DNA of 49,785 nt, taken from NCBI GenBank assembly GCA_902774015.1, contig CACYHB010000024.1:1536-51320 (forward strand), in the 5' to 3' direction. This document shows positions 48,190 through 49,785 of this stretch, piece after piece. Within the stretch, counting starts at the first letter, position 1; each line of letters starts with the position of its first letter. Made by a program: the position numbers and the translations under genes. The notes under the pieces are model-generated. The model was not told the origin of the DNA. It ran no database searches and was given only the letters and a program-made list of their open reading frames with translations. Origin of the DNA: Oscillospiraceae bacterium. GTDB taxonomy: Bacteria; Bacillota; Clostridia; Oscillospirales; Oscillospiraceae.

Positions 48190-49724
48190 TCTTTACGAAA
48201 ATCGAGCGGGATCGGTACATCGACTCTCTGGAGACTCTGTCCGAGACCGCGATCTTAAACGAGCAGCCCGGCATCGAGACCGGCTATGTGGGCATGGCCA
48301 CCCAGGTGTTCAAGGAGGTCATCGAGGAGATCGGCCTAAGTACCCCGGAGATCGCCGCCTGCACCGAGGCGGATTACGTGCTTGTGGCTTCCGCCGAGAG
48401 CGAAGAGGCGTTTGAAAAGGCCGTAGAGACCGTGTGGGCCGAGAGCGCGCCCACGGACGACGCGGAAAAGCCGGAGAGTTATTTGAGCTCCGCTGCCGCC
48501 AAGGAGGCCGAACCGAGAGCCAATCTCTGCCAGATCTCCGTCCCCGGCGAATATGCCCTGGAAGAGGTCAAAAAGGCGCTCAACGCCGGGATGCACTGCT
48601 GTGTGTTCTCCAACAACGTGCCGCTGGAGCAGGAGCGGGAGATGAAGGAGCTGGCCCGGGAGAAGGGACTTCTCTGCATGGGCCCGGACTGCGGCGTGGC
48701 CAACATCAACGGCGCAGCCCTGGTGCTCTCCAGCATCAACAACCGCGGACCCTTCGGCATCGTGGGCGCTTCCGGCACCGGCATCCAGCACGTGGCGGCC
48801 ATCCTCCACGAGGCTGGCAGCGGCGTCAGCCAGACCATCGGCACGGGCGGCAACGACCTGAAGGAGCCAGTGGGCGGCATTACCATGCTCATGGGCATCG
48901 ACGCTCTGGAGGCCGACCCCGAGACCAAGTATATCATCCTCATTTCCCGCAAGCCTGCAGACAGCGTTCTGAACAAGCTCCTCTCCCGCATCCGCCAGAT
49001 GCGCAAGCCTCGGGTGGTGTTCTTCATGGGCTGTGACAGAGAGACCATTGAGGAGACCGGTTCCGTCTGGGCGGGGAATCTGGACGACTGCGCCCTGCGG
49101 GCCCTGGAACTGATCCATAACGATTACTCCCTCGGGAGCCTCAGCGAGCTGAAAGAGATCGCCGGAGAGGCCGTGAAGGGCATGGCGCCCGAGCAGAAAT
49201 ACGTGCGCGGGGCTTACACCGGCGGCACCTATCTGGACGAGGGCATGCGCGCCATGTGGGAGGCCACCGGCGGCCTCTGGTCCAACGCCCCCATGAGCCC
49301 GGAATGGAAGCTGCCGGAAGGAGCGGCCAGCCGGGAACACACCGCCATTGACTACGGCGAGGAGGAATACACTCTGGGCCGTCCGCACCCGGCCATTGAC
49401 GCATCCATCCGCCGCCCGGCGATCCTGAAAGAAGCGGCTGACCCGAGCGTGGCCGTGATCGTGCTGGACTTCATCCTCACCCCGCCGGGACATATGGATC
49501 CCTGCGGCTATGTGGTGCCGGATATCCTCAAGGCGCAGGAGCTGGCAAAGAGCCGGGGCGGCAAGCTGGTGTTCATCGCCTCCGTGCTTGGCACCACCGC
49601 AGACTGGCAGGACATCCGCAAACAGGAGCAAGAACTCCGGGACGCGGGCGTGCTGGTCTGCCGCACCAATTACCGCGCCGCGCTGCTGGCGTCTGAGATC
49701 ATCAAACTCAGGAGGGATGCGTAA
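48186..49724 (+). CDS. fdrA: FdrA family protein (CoA-ligase-like fold)
   Basis: A 512-aa FdrA homologue. It has the CoA-binding/succinyl-CoA-synthetase-like pattern: ISVPGEYALEEVKKALNAGM, SNNVPLEQE, GPDCGVANING and the GIVGASGTGIQHVA loop, then a second Rossmann-like half ending in DFILTPPGHMDPCGYV. It resembles acyl-CoA synthetase alpha/beta subunits without evidence for CoA chemistry. With DUF1116 proteins it probably forms a carbamoyl-transfer complex. It is flanked by the DUF1116 gene (ATGA overlap) and a small FdrA-domain gene (1-bp overlap). Confidence 0.87.
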   Translation: MIFTKIERDRYIDSLETLSETAILNEQPGIETGYVGMATQVFKEVIEEIGLSTPEIAACTEADYVLVASAESEEAFEKAVETVWAESAPTDDAEKPESYLSSAAAKEAEPRANLCQISVPGEYALEEVKKALNAGMHCCVFSNNVPLEQEREMKELAREKGLLCMGPDCGVANINGAALVLSSINNRGPFGIVGASGTGIQHVAAILHEAGSGVSQTIGTGGNDLKEPVGGITMLMGIDALEADPETKYIILISRKPADSVLNKLLSRIRQMRKPRVVFFMGCDRETIEETGSVWAGNLDDCALRALELIHNDYSLGSLSELKEIAGEAVKGMAPEQKYVRGAYTGGTYLDEGMRAMWEATGGLWSNAPMSPEWKLPEGAASREHTAIDYGEEEYTLGRPHPAIDASIRRPAILKEAADPSVAVIVLDFILTPPGHMDPCGYVVPDILKAQELAKSRGGKLVFIASVLGTTADWQDIRKQEQELRDAGVLVCRTNYRAALLASEIIKLRRDA

Positions 49725-49785
49725 TGGCTGATACAAGTAAGATGCTGAGCCTGTTCCGTTCGGAGCTGGTGGTGGTCAACGTGGG
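49724..49785 (+). CDS. FdrA-domain/YlbE N-terminal module, 5' part only
   Basis: ATG 49724 overlaps the fdrA stop and has GGAGG 7 nt upstream. The 20 visible codons (start MADTSKMLSLF, then SELVVVNV) match the beginning of YlbE in E. coli, the part missing from the DUF1116 gene at 46948. It runs off the window. It is probably the separate ~80-aa FdrA-domain protein seen in some Clostridia, or the start of a second full-length DUF1116 gene. Confidence 0.65.
   Translation, partial: MADTSKMLSLFRSELVVVNV

Overview
The window looks like a chromosome segment of a high-GC member of the Bacillota, most likely a gut Oscillospiraceae/Clostridia-type anaerobe. Supporting signs are strong AGGAGG ribosome sites, several TTG/GTG starts, an EFR1-type ferredoxin, a YesL/DUF624 protein, LplB/LplC-type sugar permeases, a glmS-class ribozyme and a serine-recombinase mobilizable element. 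No tRNA, rRNA or CRISPR array is visible. Genus cannot be assigned from this text alone.

Layout. (1) 1-3.5 kb: an amino-sugar operon on the minus strand (hexapeptide acyltransferase, nagB, glmM). It has a clear promoter and a glmS-type self-cleaving ribozyme in its leader although no glmS is present, and near-identical 98-bp inverted repeats lie outside it. (2) 3.7-4.5 kb: a flavodoxin/ferredoxin fusion. (3) 4.6-15 kb: a sucrose/fructo-oligosaccharide locus. The minus-strand operon runs LplB permease, LplC permease, lipoprotein, GH32, fructokinase, MsmK-type ATPase. Divergent plus-strand genes encode a LacI regulator, a YesL protein and an anchored protein of unknown function. (4) 15-23.1 kb: GH2 beta-galactosidase-type enzyme, two AEC carriers, MgtE, DUF1643 protein, nitrilase-family amidase, Nudix hydrolase. 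(5) 23.1-29.05 kb: a compact, visibly more AT-rich integrative mobilizable element: large serine recombinase, TnpW-like protein, three diverged ~88-bp repeats, relaxase, MobC, an oriT-like region, a zinc-ribbon protein and a LexA-like repressor with its operator/promoter. (6) 29.05-34.9 kb: a two-component system with a membrane protein, next to two transcription units (an epimerase/SnoaL fusion; a 26-aa hydrophobic peptide plus a SnoaL-like protein). All three promoters carry the same 14-bp box 10 bp upstream of the -10 element, so a local regulon can be read from the DNA. (7) 34.9-42.7 kb: a 2-hydroxyacid dehydrogenase, then a doubly membrane-anchored GH3 with reversed domain order, an internally repetitive membrane protein and a GtrA-like protein. 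(8) 42.7-44.9 kb: a MATE exporter and TetR regulator behind a 36-bp palindromic operator. (9) 45-49.8 kb: a frameshifted GHL6-type hydrolase gene followed by DUF1116 and FdrA genes and the start of a small FdrA-domain protein; these resemble the E. coli FdrA/YlbE cluster with YlbE split in two.

How parts work together. The amino-sugar operon could make GlcN6P from fructose-6-P and ammonia (NagB run in reverse), convert it to GlcN1P (GlmM) and N-acetylate it, with the ribozyme giving end-product feedback; this is inference from gene content plus the ribozyme. The sucrose locus encodes uptake, hydrolysis and phosphorylation with a dedicated repressor. The two-component regulon is the least explained unit and the best candidate for an undescribed system.
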